In this document: positions 36,535 to 46,027 of the stretch, piece by piece
Numbering within the stretch: the stretch's first letter is position 1
Layout of the letters: the number at the start of each line of letters is the position of its first letter
Source: an uncultured Pseudokineococcus sp.
GTDB taxonomy: Bacteria > Actinomycetota > Actinomycetes > Actinomycetales > Quadrisphaeraceae
NCBI RefSeq assembly: GCF_947495735.1
Contig: NZ_CANMAA010000002.1
Span: forward strand, 372,001 to 436,000
Direction of reading: 5' to 3'
DNA length: 64,000 nucleotides
The notes under the pieces: generated by a model
Databases searched by the model: none
Told to the model about the DNA's origin: nothing
The model's input: the letters and a program-made list of their open reading frames with translations, nothing else
Translations under genes and position numbers: made by a program

Positions 36535-39144
36535 ATGCCCGACGCGCGCACCCCGCAGGTCCCGGACAAGCCCTCCCTCGACGGCCTCGAGGACCGCTGG
36601 TCGCGCGTCTGGGAGGAGGGCGGCACCTACCGCTTCGACCGCTCGGCGCAGCGCGCCGACGTCTACTCGATCGACACCCCGCCGCCCACCGCGTCGGGGT
36701 CCCTGCACGTGGGCCACGTCTTCTCGTACACGCACACCGACCTCGTGGCCCGCTTCCAGCGGATGCGCGGGAAGACGGTCTTCTACCCGATCGGCTGGGA
36801 CGACAACGGCCTGCCGACCGAGCGCCGGGTGCAGAACTACTTCGGCGTCCGCTGCGACCCCTCGCTCCCCCACGACCCGGACTTCGTCCCCCCGCTCCGG
36901 GGCGCCGAGGGCAAGAGCGTCAAGGCCGCCGACCAGGTGCCCGTCGACCGGCGCACCTTCACGCGCCTGTGCGTGGAGCTGACGCAGGAGGACGAGAAGG
37001 CCTTCGAGGCGCTGTTCCGCCGCCTCGGGCTGTCGGTGGACTGGACGCAGCAGTACCAGACCATCGACGACCGCTCCCGCGCCGTCTCCCAGCAGGCCTT
37101 CCTCGCCAACCTCGAGCGCGGCCAGGCCTACCAGGCCCAGGCCCCCGGCCTGTGGGACGTCACCTTCCAGACCGCCGTGGCCCAGGCCGAGCTCGAGGCG
37201 CGCGACTACCCGGGCGCCTTCCACCGGGTCGCGTTCTCCCGCACCGACTCCGGTGAGCCGGTCCACATCGAGACCACGCGGCCGGAGCTCGTCCCCGCCG
37301 TCGTGGCGCTCATCGCGCACCCCGACGACGAGCGGTACCAGCCGCTGTTCGGCACGACGGTCCGCTCCCCGCTGTTCGACGTCGAGATCCCCGTGCTGGC
37401 GCACCCGGCCGCCGAGCCCGACAAGGGCGCCGGCATCGCCATGTGCTGCACCTTCGGCGACCTCACCGACGTGCAGTGGTGGCGCGACCTGCAGCTGCCC
37501 ACCCGCCCCGTCGTCGGCCGCGACGGGCGGCTCGTGCGCGAGACGCCGTCATGGGTCACCGGCGAGCGCGGCCGCGAGGTCTACGCCCGGCTCGCGGGCA
37601 AGACGTCCTTCTCCGCGCGCGAGGCGGTCGTGGCCGCCCTGCGCGAGAGCGGCGACCTCGACGGCGAGCCGGTGCCGACGCAGCGCAAGACCAACTTCTT
37701 CGAGAAGGGCGACAAGCCCCTCGAGATCGTCACCAGCCGGCAGTGGTACCTGCGCAACGGCGGCCGCGACGGCGAGCTGCGCCAGCAGCTGCTCGACCGG
37801 GGCGCCGAGCTGGCCTTCCACCCGTCCTTCATGCGCGTGCGCTACGAGAACTGGGTGGGCGGGCTGACCGGTGACTGGCTCGTCAGCCGCCAGCGCTCCT
37901 ACGGCGTGCCCATCCCGGTCTGGTACCCGGTCGGAGAGGACGGCGCGCCCCGCTACGACGAGCCGATCACGCCGCCGGTGGCGGACCTGCCGGTCGACCC
38001 CTCGAGCGACGTCCCCGCCGGGTACGAGGAGTCCCAGCGCGGCGCCGCGGGCGGTTTCGTCGGCGAGGCCGACGTCATGGACACGTGGGCGACGTCGTCG
38101 CTGAGCCCCCAGATCGCCGGCGGCTGGGGCGAGCGCGACGGCGACGCGGACCTGTGGTCGCGCGTGGCCCCCTACGACCTGCGCCCGCAGGGGCAGGACA
38201 TCATCCGCACCTGGCTGTTCTCCACGGTCGTGCGCGCCCACCTCGAGGACGACGCCCTGCCGTGGCGCAACGCGGCCATCAGCGGCTGGATCCTCGACCC
38301 GGACCGCAAGAAGATGAGCAAGTCCAAGGGCAACGTCGTCACGCCCGTGGACCTGCTGGAGGACCACGGCACCGACGCCGTGCGCTACTGGGCCGCCTCG
38401 GCGCGCCTGGGCACCGACGCCACCTTCGACGTCGCGCAGATGAAGGTCGGGCGCCGCCTGGCCATCAAGGTCCTCAACGCCAGCAAGTTCGTGCTCTCGT
38501 TCGGCTCCGCACCCGCGGAGGACGTCACCGAGCCGGTCGACCGGGCGATGCTCGCCGGCCTGGCCGAGGTCGTGGATGAGGCGACCGCCGCGTTCGAGGC
38601 CTACGACCACCAGCGCGCCCTGTCGGTGACCGAGACGTTCTTCTGGCGCTTCTGCGACGACTACCTCGAGCTGGTCAAGGACCGCGCGTACGCGGGCGGC
38701 GCCGAGGAGGCCGACGCCGGCGCCCGCTCGGCCCGGGCCGCGCTGTCGACCGCGCTCGACGTCCTGCTGCGGCTCCTGGCGCCCGTCCTCCCCTTCGCCA
38801 CGGAGGAGGTCTGGTCGTGGTCGCACGACGGCGGGTCCGTGCACCGCGCCGCCTGGCCGGTCGCCGCTCCCCTGCGCGCCGTCGGCGGGGACGCGGACCC
38901 GCGGGCGCTGCCCGTGGTCGGCAGCGCGCTGGCCGGCGTCCGGAAGGCCAAGTCGCAGGCCAAGGTCTCCCAGCGCACGCAGGCCCGGCGCGCCGTGGTC
39001 ACCGCCCCGGCGACCGAGGTGGCGCTCCTGCGCCTCGCCGCGGACGACCTGCGCGGCGCCGGCCGGGTGGACGTGCTCGACCTGCGCGAGGGCGGCGAGG
39101 AGCTCGTCGTCTCCGACGTGGAGCTGGTGACCGAGGACGCCTGA
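36535..39144 (+). CDS. valS: Valine--tRNA ligase, archaeal/rickettsial type
   Basis: An 869-aa class I synthetase that charges tRNA-Val. The HIGH-type motif is in PTASGSLHVGHVFSYTHTDL. It has FYPIGWDDNGLPTERRVQNYFG, the editing-domain stretch GAGIAMCCTFGDLTDVQWW, and KMSKS in DRKKMSKSKGNVVTPVDLL (about residue 593). It ends after the anticodon-binding domain without the C-terminal coiled-coil arm of ordinary bacterial ValRS. The motifs match the ValRS of Rickettsia and archaea as I remember it, which suggests ancient horizontal transfer. No other valS is in the window. It is divergent from the dehydrogenase gene. Confidence 0.95.
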   Translation: MPDARTPQVPDKPSLDGLEDRWSRVWEEGGTYRFDRSAQRADVYSIDTPPPTASGSLHVGHVFSYTHTDLVARFQRMRGKTVFYPIGWDDNGLPTERRVQNYFGVRCDPSLPHDPDFVPPLRGAEGKSVKAADQVPVDRRTFTRLCVELTQEDEKAFEALFRRLGLSVDWTQQYQTIDDRSRAVSQQAFLANLERGQAYQAQAPGLWDVTFQTAVAQAELEARDYPGAFHRVAFSRTDSGEPVHIETTRPELVPAVVALIAHPDDERYQPLFGTTVRSPLFDVEIPVLAHPAAEPDKGAGIAMCCTFGDLTDVQWWRDLQLPTRPVVGRDGRLVRETPSWVTGERGREVYARLAGKTSFSAREAVVAALRESGDLDGEPVPTQRKTNFFEKGDKPLEIVTSRQWYLRNGGRDGELRQQLLDRGAELAFHPSFMRVRYENWVGGLTGDWLVSRQRSYGVPIPVWYPVGEDGAPRYDEPITPPVADLPVDPSSDVPAGYEESQRGAAGGFVGEADVMDTWATSSLSPQIAGGWGERDGDADLWSRVAPYDLRPQGQDIIRTWLFSTVVRAHLEDDALPWRNAAISGWILDPDRKKMSKSKGNVVTPVDLLEDHGTDAVRYWAASARLGTDATFDVAQMKVGRRLAIKVLNASKFVLSFGSAPAEDVTEPVDRAMLAGLAEVVDEATAAFEAYDHQRALSVTETFFWRFCDDYLELVKDRAYAGGAEEADAGARSARAALSTALDVLLRLLAPVLPFATEEVWSWSHDGGSVHRAAWPVAAPLRAVGGDADPRALPVVGSALAGVRKAKSQAKVSQRTQARRAVVTAPATEVALLRLAADDLRGAGRVDVLDLREGGEELVVSDVELVTEDA

Positions 39145-39160
39145 CCCGGTCGCGACGAGA

Positions 39161-39189
39161 CCGGGCCGTCCGGCGGACGGGCGGCCCGG
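39161..39189 (+). terminator. Imperfect hairpin after valS
   Basis: CCGGGCC and GTCC pair with GGAC and GGCCCGG around a 3-base loop with a 4-base bulge, 16 bases after the stop codon. Confidence 0.4.
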
Positions 39190-39282
39190 CCCCGGTGTCG
39201 GCCCGGCATCGACGGTCGTCGGGCGACCACCACCGCAGACCGCCCCACCGGCCCTGCCGGAGGCCAACCGGGAGGACCCCTC

Positions 39283-39918
39283 GTGCGCAGCAGCCCGACC
39301 GCGCGGGTCCGACGGGTCTACGACGCGCACGCGCAGGACTACGACAGGGTCTTCGCCGTCGCCGAGCGTCGGCTGCTGGGGCACCACCGCGAGTGGGCGA
39401 CGTCGCGCGCGAGCGGCGTCGTGCTCGAGCTGGCCGTGGGCACGGGGCTGAACCTCCCGCGCTACGGACCGCAGGTCGACCGCGTGGTCGGCGTCGACCT
39501 CTCGGAGGCGATGCTGGACGTCGCCCGCTCGCGCCGGCGGAGCCTCGGTCTGCAGGAGCGCGTCGACCTGCGGCACGGCGACGTCCAGGCCCTGGACCTC
39601 CCGGACGCCTGCGTGGACGCCGTCGTCGCCACGTACGCGCTGTGCACGGTGCCCGACCCCGCGGCGGCGCTGGCGCAGGCGCGGCGGGTGCTGCGACCGG
39701 GGGGCCGGCTGCTGCTGGTCGAGCACGGCCCGTGCCGCTCCCGAGCGGCGAGGGCGCTCCAGCGCGTCCTGGACCCCGTGACCGTCCGCTGGCAGGCCGA
39801 CCACCTGCTGCGCGACGCCCGGCGCCTGGCCGTGGACGCCGGCTTCGTCGTCGAGGAGGCCGACCGCGCCGGGCGCTCCGGGCTCGTCCACCGCGTCTAC
39901 GCGACGTCGCCGGCCTGA
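39283..39918 (+). CDS. Class I SAM-dependent methyltransferase
   Basis: A 211-aa UbiE/type-11-like methyltransferase. After YDAHAQDYDRVFAVAERRLL comes the SAM motif I VLELAVGTGLNLPRYG (residues about 47-62). Then follow VVGVDLSEAMLDVAR (ribose-binding acidic residue), DLPDACVDAVVATYALCTVPDP and VLRPGGRLLLVEHGP. GTG 39283 has GGGAGG upstream. The substrate is not identifiable; the sequence resembles phospholipid- or quinone-modifying relatives. It stands alone downstream of valS. Confidence 0.88.
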   Translation: MRSSPTARVRRVYDAHAQDYDRVFAVAERRLLGHHREWATSRASGVVLELAVGTGLNLPRYGPQVDRVVGVDLSEAMLDVARSRRRSLGLQERVDLRHGDVQALDLPDACVDAVVATYALCTVPDPAAALAQARRVLRPGGRLLLVEHGPCRSRAARALQRVLDPVTVRWQADHLLRDARRLAVDAGFVVEEADRAGRSGLVHRVYATSPA

Positions 39919-40019
39919 GACCCCGCCCGACTGCGGCCTCCCGACGGGCGCGAGCGTCCTCGTGCCTCCGGTCGCCCTGACCGGGGAGCACGCGCTCCGC
40001 TCACGTCGCGACCGGGGAG

Positions 40020-40538
40020 CGCCGTCGTCGAGGCCTGGCCCAGGCTCATCGTGGACCTCCGGCGAGCGGCCGTCATCACGGCGGTCCGCGAGCGCCGCTC
40101 GACCGCCGGGCGCCTGCGCGTCGAGCTCGCCGCGCAGGCGAGGCCCCCCGGGCGCGCCCGGCCCGGGGCGCTGCCCGACCTGCTCGAGGGCGGCTGCGAG
40201 AGCGAGCTCGAGATCTGGGGCCACCGTGAGGTCGTCCACGGACCGGCGTTCGCCGGACGGCGATGGCAGGAGCGCGTGCAGCTCGGCGGACGGTCGGTGC
40301 GGCTGGACCTCTACGACGAGGCCGCGCAGCTGGCGGTGGAGCCCGACGGACGCCGCACCACGACGGGACGAGCGACCGCGAGCGCGACGTCCGACGTGAC
40401 GCCCGCCTCGCCGAGCGGGGGGTGCTGACGCTCCGCCTCACGCACCGACGGCTGACCAGCGACCCGACGGGCTGCCGTCGGCAGGCGCTGCTGATCAGCG
40501 CCGAGCGCCGGCGCCAGCTCGGTGGACGGCGCGGCTGA
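40020..40538 (+). pseudogene. Remnant of a DUF559/AbiEi-type (endonuclease-like) protein
   Basis: Two consecutive frames together resemble the C-terminal half of the actinobacterial DUF559 family. The first encodes VVEAWPRLIVDLRRAAVITA ... ALPDLLEGGCESELEIWGHREVV ... VRLDLYDEAAQLAVEPDG. After about nt 40350 a second frame continues with DRERDVRRDARLAERGVLTLRLTHRRLTSDPTG to a stop at 40538. Intact members have an N-terminal winged-helix part before this, which is missing here. A frameshift plus 5' truncation marks it as decayed. Copies of an 11-mer (GACCGGGGAGC) flank it, suggesting past rearrangement. Confidence 0.65.
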
Positions 40539-40736
40539 GGCGACTCCGTCTGAGGAGCAGCGGGCTCGCCGGTCAGGCGACCGGGGAGCAGCGGGCACGG
40601 CCGATGCCCCGTTCGTCGAGACGGGCGCTCCCCGGTCACTCGGCGACCGAGGCCTGCGCTCCTCGGTCGACCCATGGCGAGCCGCAGGCTCAGCGCACGG
40701 GCCAGCTCGGCCTCGCCTGAAGCGGGTCCGGGCGGC
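40539..40736. other. Noncoding tail region between the DUF559 remnant and clpX
   Basis: No gene is seen. It contains an imperfect long hairpin (GACCGGGGAGC at 40579-40589 pairing with GCTCCCCGGTC at 40627-40637, with an inner ACGGGC pairing) that may end clpX transcription, and a direct repeat of GGAGCAGCGGGC. Confidence 0.5.
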
Positions 40737-42026
<1,290 letters not shown>

Positions 42027-42155
42027 GGCCCACTCCTCCCTGCTGCCCCGGCGGTCACCGGGCTCGTCCCATCACACACCACCCGGCGGGCCGTGTCAGC
42101 GCCGCCGCGCCCTGTCGCGCGGGACGACCCGGCTGCCGCGCTCGTCACGCGTGGT

Positions 42156-42189
42156 CCCCCACCGGGTCGCCCTGGCGACCCGGTGGGGG
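42156..42189 (-). terminator. Terminator of the clpP1-clpP2 operon
   Basis: A 16-bp perfect stem (CCCCCACCGGGTCGCC and its complement), 8 bases after the clpP2 stop. Confidence 0.8.
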
Positions 42190-42196
42190 TCCGACG

Positions 42197-42871
42197 TCAC
42201 GCGGAGACCTGCACCCGCCCCTTGCGGCTCGGCAGGATCTGGTCCACGAGGCCGTACTCCAGGGCCTGCGGAGCCGTGAGGATCTTGTCGCGCTCGATGT
42301 CCAGGCGGACCTGCTCGACGTCGCGGTTGCTGTGGAACGCCGTCGTCTCCTCGAGCCAGTTGCGCATGCGCAGCGCCTCGGCGGCGTGGATCTCGATGTC
42401 CGAGGCCTGCGCGTAGTCGCCGCTGGAGAGCGCCGGCTGGTGGATCAGCACGCGCGCGTTCGGCAGCGCCAGCCGCTTGCCCGGTGCACCGGCCGCGAGG
42501 ATCACGGCCGCCGCCGAGGCCGCCTGCCCGAGGCAGACGGTCTGGATGTCCGGCTTGACGTACTGCATCGTGTCGTAGATCGCCGTCAGCGCCGTGAAGG
42601 AGCCGCCCGGGGAGTTGATGTACATGGTGATGTCGCGGTCCGGGTCCATGGACTCCAGGACGAGGATCTGCGCCATGACGTCGTCCGCGGACGCGTCGTC
42701 CACCTGCACCCCGAGGAAGATGACGCGGTCCTCGAAGAGCTTGTTGTACGGGTCCTGCCGCTTGAAGCCGTAGGGCGTGCGCTCCTCGAACTGCGGGAGG
42801 ATGTAGCGGCTGCTCGGCATCTGCGGCGCCGTGCCGCCGGCGATCGCGCTGTGGTCGGTCGTGTCTGCCAT
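42197..42871 (-). CDS. clpP2: ClpP2 protease subunit
   Basis: A 224-aa serine peptidase subunit. It has [20 protein letters not shown], the catalytic Ser in [21 protein letters not shown] (the ASA form typical of actinobacterial ClpP2), the catalytic His in [14 protein letters not shown], and the Asp region near the end. The N-terminal residues before [12 protein letters not shown] are probably processed. Actinobacterial ClpP1 and ClpP2 form a mixed tetradecamer (family knowledge). The ATG has GGAG upstream and follows clpP1 by 11 bases. Confidence 0.97.
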   Translation of the reverse strand: MADTTDHSAIAGGTAPQMPSSRYILPQFEERTPYGFKRQDPYNKLFEDRVIFLGVQVDDASADDVMAQILVLESMDPDRDITMYINSPGGSFTALTAIYDTMQYVKPDIQTVCLGQAASAAAVILAAGAPGKRLALPNARVLIHQPALSSGDYAQASDIEIHAAEALRMRNWLEETTAFHSNRDVEQVRLDIERDKILTAPQALEYGLVDQILPSRKGRVQVSA

Positions 42872-42882
42872 CGAAGGGCTCC

Positions 42883-43521
42883 TCAGCTCGTGCCGCCGCC
42901 GCCGCGGACGTCCGCGGCGTGGGCCTCGACGTGGTCGATGAAGCCGTACTCGAGCGCCTCGGCCGCGGTGAACCAGCGGTCGCGGTCGTTGTCGAGGTTG
43001 ATCTGCTCGATCGACTTGCCCGTCTGGTCCGCCGTCAGCTGGCTCAGCGTGCGCTTCATGTTGTTGATGAGCTCGGCCTGGATGCGGATGTCGCTCACCG
43101 TGCCGCCGAAGCCGCCGGAGGGCTGGTGCATCATGATCCGCGCGTGGGGCGTGGCGTAGCGCTTGCCCGGGGCGCCAGAGGAGAGCAGGAACTGCCCCAT
43201 CGAGGCGGCCAGGCCCATGCCGTACGTGGCCACGTCGGGCGTCACGAACTGCATCGTGTCGTAGATGGCCATGCCGGCCGTCACCGAGCCGCCGGGCGAG
43301 TTGATGTAGAGGTGGATGTCCTTCTCGGGGTCCTCGGCCGCCAGCAGCAGCATCTGCGCGCAGATGGCGTTGGCGTTCTCGTCGCGGACCTCGGAGCCGA
43401 GCCAGATGATGCGCTCGCGCAGCAGCCGCTGGTAGATGTGCTCGTCGAGCCCGACGCTGCCGCCGGGCCCCCGAGCGGTGACGCCGTCCGTGACGCCGTA
43501 CGCGCCTGGTGTCTGCACCAC
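42883..43521 (-). CDS. clpP1: ClpP1 protease subunit
   Basis: A 212-aa subunit with [20 protein letters not shown], the catalytic Ser107 in [20 protein letters not shown], the catalytic His in [19 protein letters not shown], and [14 protein letters not shown] 43521 was chosen because GGAG lies 8 bases before it; an upstream GTG at 43590 would add 23 Arg/Pro-rich residues without an RBS. It heads the clpP1-clpP2 operon. The long upstream region contains a ClgR-like site and a large inverted repeat. Confidence 0.96.
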   Translation of the reverse strand: MVQTPGAYGVTDGVTARGPGGSVGLDEHIYQRLLRERIIWLGSEVRDENANAICAQMLLLAAEDPEKDIHLYINSPGGSVTAGMAIYDTMQFVTPDVATYGMGLAASMGQFLLSSGAPGKRYATPHARIMMHQPSGGFGGTVSDIRIQAELINNMKRTLSQLTADQTGKSIEQINLDNDRDRWFTAAEALEYGFIDHVEAHAADVRGGGGTS

Positions 43522-43727
43522 GCTCTTCGCTCCGTCCTCGCCTGGGCGCCCCGCTCGCGCGGGTCGCGCCCCTGGTCGTGTCTCGTGCACTGCACCGGTC
43601 CCGACGAGCGGCCGGCGCGGCGTCGAGACGTCGCACCCGCCCGTCCGGTGGGCCCGGAGGTCATCCCATGAGGTCTGGCATCGACCCTAACCCCCTGCCC
43701 CCGGCCCCCGTTCCGACGCCCCACGGG

Positions 43728-43745
43728 TGTTCGCCGTGGGCGCAC
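43728..43745 (-). promoter_or_regulatory. Candidate ClgR operator upstream of clpP1P2
   Basis: The 18-mer contains GTTCGC, a 5-base spacer, then GCGCAC. This matches all but two positions of the ClgR consensus as I recall it from Corynebacterium/Streptomyces (WNNWCGCYNANRGCGWWS). It is about 207 bases before the chosen clpP1 start. ClgR activates clpP operons in actinobacteria (established). Confidence 0.4.
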
Positions 43746-43915
43746 CCCGCTCCCCCGTGCGGCGCACGGGCGGCGGGGCGGACGAGCGGCCGGCGGCCAG
43801 CAGGACGGGAGGCGTGCCGGGCTGGGCCGGGAGCGGTGGGTCGCGTGAGTCGGGCACGCAGCGCTGCACCGGGGCGACTGCGGCGACCTCACCGCGCGCG
43901 GGGCGAGGTGGAGCG

Positions 43916-44020
43916 GCGGCGGGTCGGGTCCCCGCGGGGCACGTGAGGCGAGCAGCTCGTGCGGGGCGCACGCCCCGCACGAGCGCGCAGCCAGTGCCCC
44001 GCGGGGACCCGACCCGCCGC
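43916..44020. repeat. Nested inverted repeat (27-bp outer and 14-bp inner arms)
   Basis: Outer arms at 43916-43942 and 43994-44020 are perfect 27-base complements. Inner arms GCTCGTGCGGGGCG (43955-43968) and CGCCCCGCACGAGC (43971-43984) are perfect. The two are separated by unpaired stretches of 12 and 9 bases. It would form a long RNA hairpin or DNA cruciform. It does not directly follow a gene end, being over 100 bases beyond the tig stop. Confidence 0.9.
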
Positions 44021-44081
44021 ACCCAGCCCAGCCGGGCACGTCGCCGCCGTCCCGGTACGGCACCTCGAGCGCCGGACATGA

Positions 44082-44117
44082 CGACGCCCCGACCCCCGTG
44101 CGGGGGTCGGGGCGTCG
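44082..44117 (-). terminator. Terminator of tig
   Basis: A 17-bp stem of CGACGCCCCGACCCCCG and its exact complement around a 2-4 base loop, 10 bases after the tig stop. Confidence 0.85.
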
Positions 44118-44127
44118 ACGGCGTGGC

Positions 44128-45483
44128 TCAGGCGCGCGAGCCGTCCTCGTCGGAGGCCTCGGTGGCCGGGGCGTCGCCCTCGGCGTCGGCGGCCTCGTCG
44201 ACGTCGGTGGTCTCGGGGCCGTCCTCGTCCTCGGAGAGGTCGACCTTGTTGCCGGAGGCGTCGGTGATGGTCGCGCCCTCGAGGACGACGGCCAGGCCCT
44301 TGCGGCGGGCGACCTCGGAGACCATGGCCGGCACCTGGCCAGCCTCCTGGACCGCCTGGGCGAAGGCGCTGGGCTCCATGCCCATCTGGGGCGCCGTCTG
44401 CACGAGGTACTCGACGAGCTCCTCCTGCGAGACCTGCACCTGCTCCTGCTCCACGACCGCGTCGAGGAGCAGCTGGGTGCGCAGGGCCTGCTGCGTCTGC
44501 TCGGTGACCTCGGTGCGGTGCTCGGCGTCCTCGAGCCGGCCCTCGCTCTCGAGGTGGCGGTGGACCTCCTGCTCGACGAGCGACTCGGGCACGGGGACCT
44601 CGACCTGCTCGCGCAGGGCGTCGAGCACCTTGTCGCGGGCCTGGACGCCCTGCTCGAGGACGGCCGCCTTGCGGGCCTGCTCGCGCAGGTCGGCGGTGAG
44701 CTCGTCCATCGTGTCGAACTCCGAGGCCATCTGCGCGAAGTCGTCGTCGGCCTCGGGGAGCTGGCGCTCCTTGACGGACTGGACCGTCACGGTGACCTGC
44801 GCGTCCTGCCCGGCCTGGTCGCCGCCGGCCAGGGGGGCGGTGAAGGTCGCGGACTCGCCGGCGGACAGGCCGGTGACGGCCTCGTCCGTGCCGTCGAGCA
44901 TGGTGCCCGCGCCCACCTGGTAGGAGATGCCCTCGGCCGTGTCGATCTCCGTGCCGTCGATCTCGGCGCGGATGTCGATGGACAGGAAGTCGCCGTCCTG
45001 GACGGCGCGGTCGACGCCGGAGAGCGTGCCGAAGCGGGCGCGCAGCGCGTCGAGGCGCGTCGTCACGTCCTCCTCGGAGACCTCGACGTCGTCCACGGAG
45101 ACCTCGATGGAGGCGTAGTCCGGGAGGTCGATCGCCGGGCGCACGTCGACCTCGGCGGTGAAGACGAGCTGGCTGTCGTCGTCGACGGGGACCTCGGTGA
45201 CGTCCACGGTCGGCTGGCCCAGCACGCGGAGCTCCTGCTCCTGGGCGGCCTGGCTGTAGAACTGCGGCAGGGCGTCGTTGACGGCCTCCTGCAGCACCGC
45301 GGCGCGACCGACGCGCTGGTCGATGATGCGCGGGGGGACCTTGCCCTTCCGGAAGCCGGGCACGGTGACCTGCTGCCCGATCTCGCGGTAGGCCTTGTCG
45401 AGGCTCGGCTTCAGCTCGGCCAGGGGGACCTCGACGGTCAGCTTGACCCGGGTCGGCGTGAGGGTCTCGACGGCGCTCTTCAC
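44128..45483 (-). CDS. tig: Trigger factor
   Basis: A 451-aa ribosome-bound chaperone and prolyl isomerase. The N-terminal ribosome-binding domain has the signature GFRKGKVPPRIID. The middle FKBP-type domain is QDGDFLSIDIRAEIDG ... YQVGAGTMLDGTDEAVTGLSAGE. The helical C-terminal domain (residues about 250-400) holds nascent chains. The last roughly 45 residues are acidic (DLSEDEDGPETTDVDEAADA), common in actinobacterial Tig. GTG 45483 has GGAG 9 bases upstream. It is adjacent to clpP1P2-clpX, a conserved order. Confidence 0.96.
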   Translation of the reverse strand: MKSAVETLTPTRVKLTVEVPLAELKPSLDKAYREIGQQVTVPGFRKGKVPPRIIDQRVGRAAVLQEAVNDALPQFYSQAAQEQELRVLGQPTVDVTEVPVDDDSQLVFTAEVDVRPAIDLPDYASIEVSVDDVEVSEEDVTTRLDALRARFGTLSGVDRAVQDGDFLSIDIRAEIDGTEIDTAEGISYQVGAGTMLDGTDEAVTGLSAGESATFTAPLAGGDQAGQDAQVTVTVQSVKERQLPEADDDFAQMASEFDTMDELTADLREQARKAAVLEQGVQARDKVLDALREQVEVPVPESLVEQEVHRHLESEGRLEDAEHRTEVTEQTQQALRTQLLLDAVVEQEQVQVSQEELVEYLVQTAPQMGMEPSAFAQAVQEAGQVPAMVSEVARRKGLAVVLEGATITDASGNKVDLSEDEDGPETTDVDEAADAEGDAPATEASDEDGSRA

Positions 45484-45611
45484 TGCGCGGGCTCCAGATG
45501 CGGTTCGACGTGCGCCCCTGACCCCGCCAGCGGCGGGGCTCCTCGCCTCGGACGGCGGGACGGGCGCGGGCCAGCCGCCCACGATAGCCGTGACGCCGCT
45601 CGCGGCCGAAC

Positions 45612-45651
45612 CGGTGCCCGAGCGGCGCCGGGGGCGCCCGCACGGGCACCG
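45612..45651 (-). terminator. Terminator of tRNA-Pro
   Basis: CGGTGCCCG pairs with CGGGCACCG around an inner GGCGCC palindrome, 16 bases beyond the tRNA 3' end on the minus strand. Confidence 0.65.
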
Positions 45652-45666
45652 CCCGGCCCTCGTCGG

Positions 45667-45740
45667 TCGGGGTACCCGGATTCGAACCGGGGACCTTCCG
45701 CTCCCAAAGCGGACGCGCTACCAAGCTGCGCCACACCCCG
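45667..45740 (-). tRNA. tRNA-Pro (TGG anticodon)
   Basis: A 74-nt cloverleaf on the minus strand. The acceptor CGGGGTG pairs with TACCCCG, discriminator A. The anticodon stem TCCGC/GCGGA holds the loop TTTGGGA, giving anticodon TGG. The T-loop is GGTTCGAATCC. CCA is not encoded. Confidence 0.96.
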
Positions 45741-45922
45741 TGGCTGGCCCCCTGCGGGCACCGGCCGGGGCCAGCCTAGACGGCGACGACCGGCGCGGCC
45801 CCGTCGTCGCCGGCGGCTCCGGGGCCGGCGCGGGCACCGGGACGGCGGCGTCCCGGGCGGGGCGGAGGAGACCACCTCGGCCACTCGCTAGGGTGGGCCG
45901 CGTCGGCGTCAGCGCCGACGTC

Positions 45923-45996
45923 GCGGGTGTAGCTCAATGGTAGAGCCCCAGTCTTCCAAACTGGCTACGCGGGTTCGATTCCCGTCACCCGCTCCA
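45923..45996 (+). tRNA. tRNA-Gly (TCC anticodon), CCA encoded
   Basis: The acceptor GCGGGTG pairs with CACCCGC, discriminator T, followed by encoded CCA (45994-45996). The anticodon stem CCAGT/ACTGG holds CTTCCAA, anticodon TCC. The T-loop is GGTTCGATTCC. A 7-bp hairpin (GTCGGCG/CGCCGAC, 45902-45919) sits just before the 5' end. TAGGGT at 45889-45894 is a weak -10 candidate. Confidence 0.96.
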
Positions 45997-46027
45997 CCGT
46001 CTCGGATCGCACGGCGCGAGGCGCCGC

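Larger units (their letters stand above)
43522..44081. other. Gene-free region between clpP1 and tig (about 560 bases)
   Basis: No coding frame with family resemblance is present. It should hold the clpP1 promoter on the minus strand. It also carries a ClgR-like palindrome, a 105-bp nested inverted repeat and an outer pair of 14-bp arms (CGTGCCGGGCTGGG at 43813-43826 and CCCAGCCGGGCACG at 44027-44040, one mismatch). Confidence 0.7.

Noticed and set aside
45889-45894. TAGGGT as a promoter -10 for tRNA-Gly
   Set aside because: No -35 hexamer is found at the right distance, so it was left as a weak remark only.
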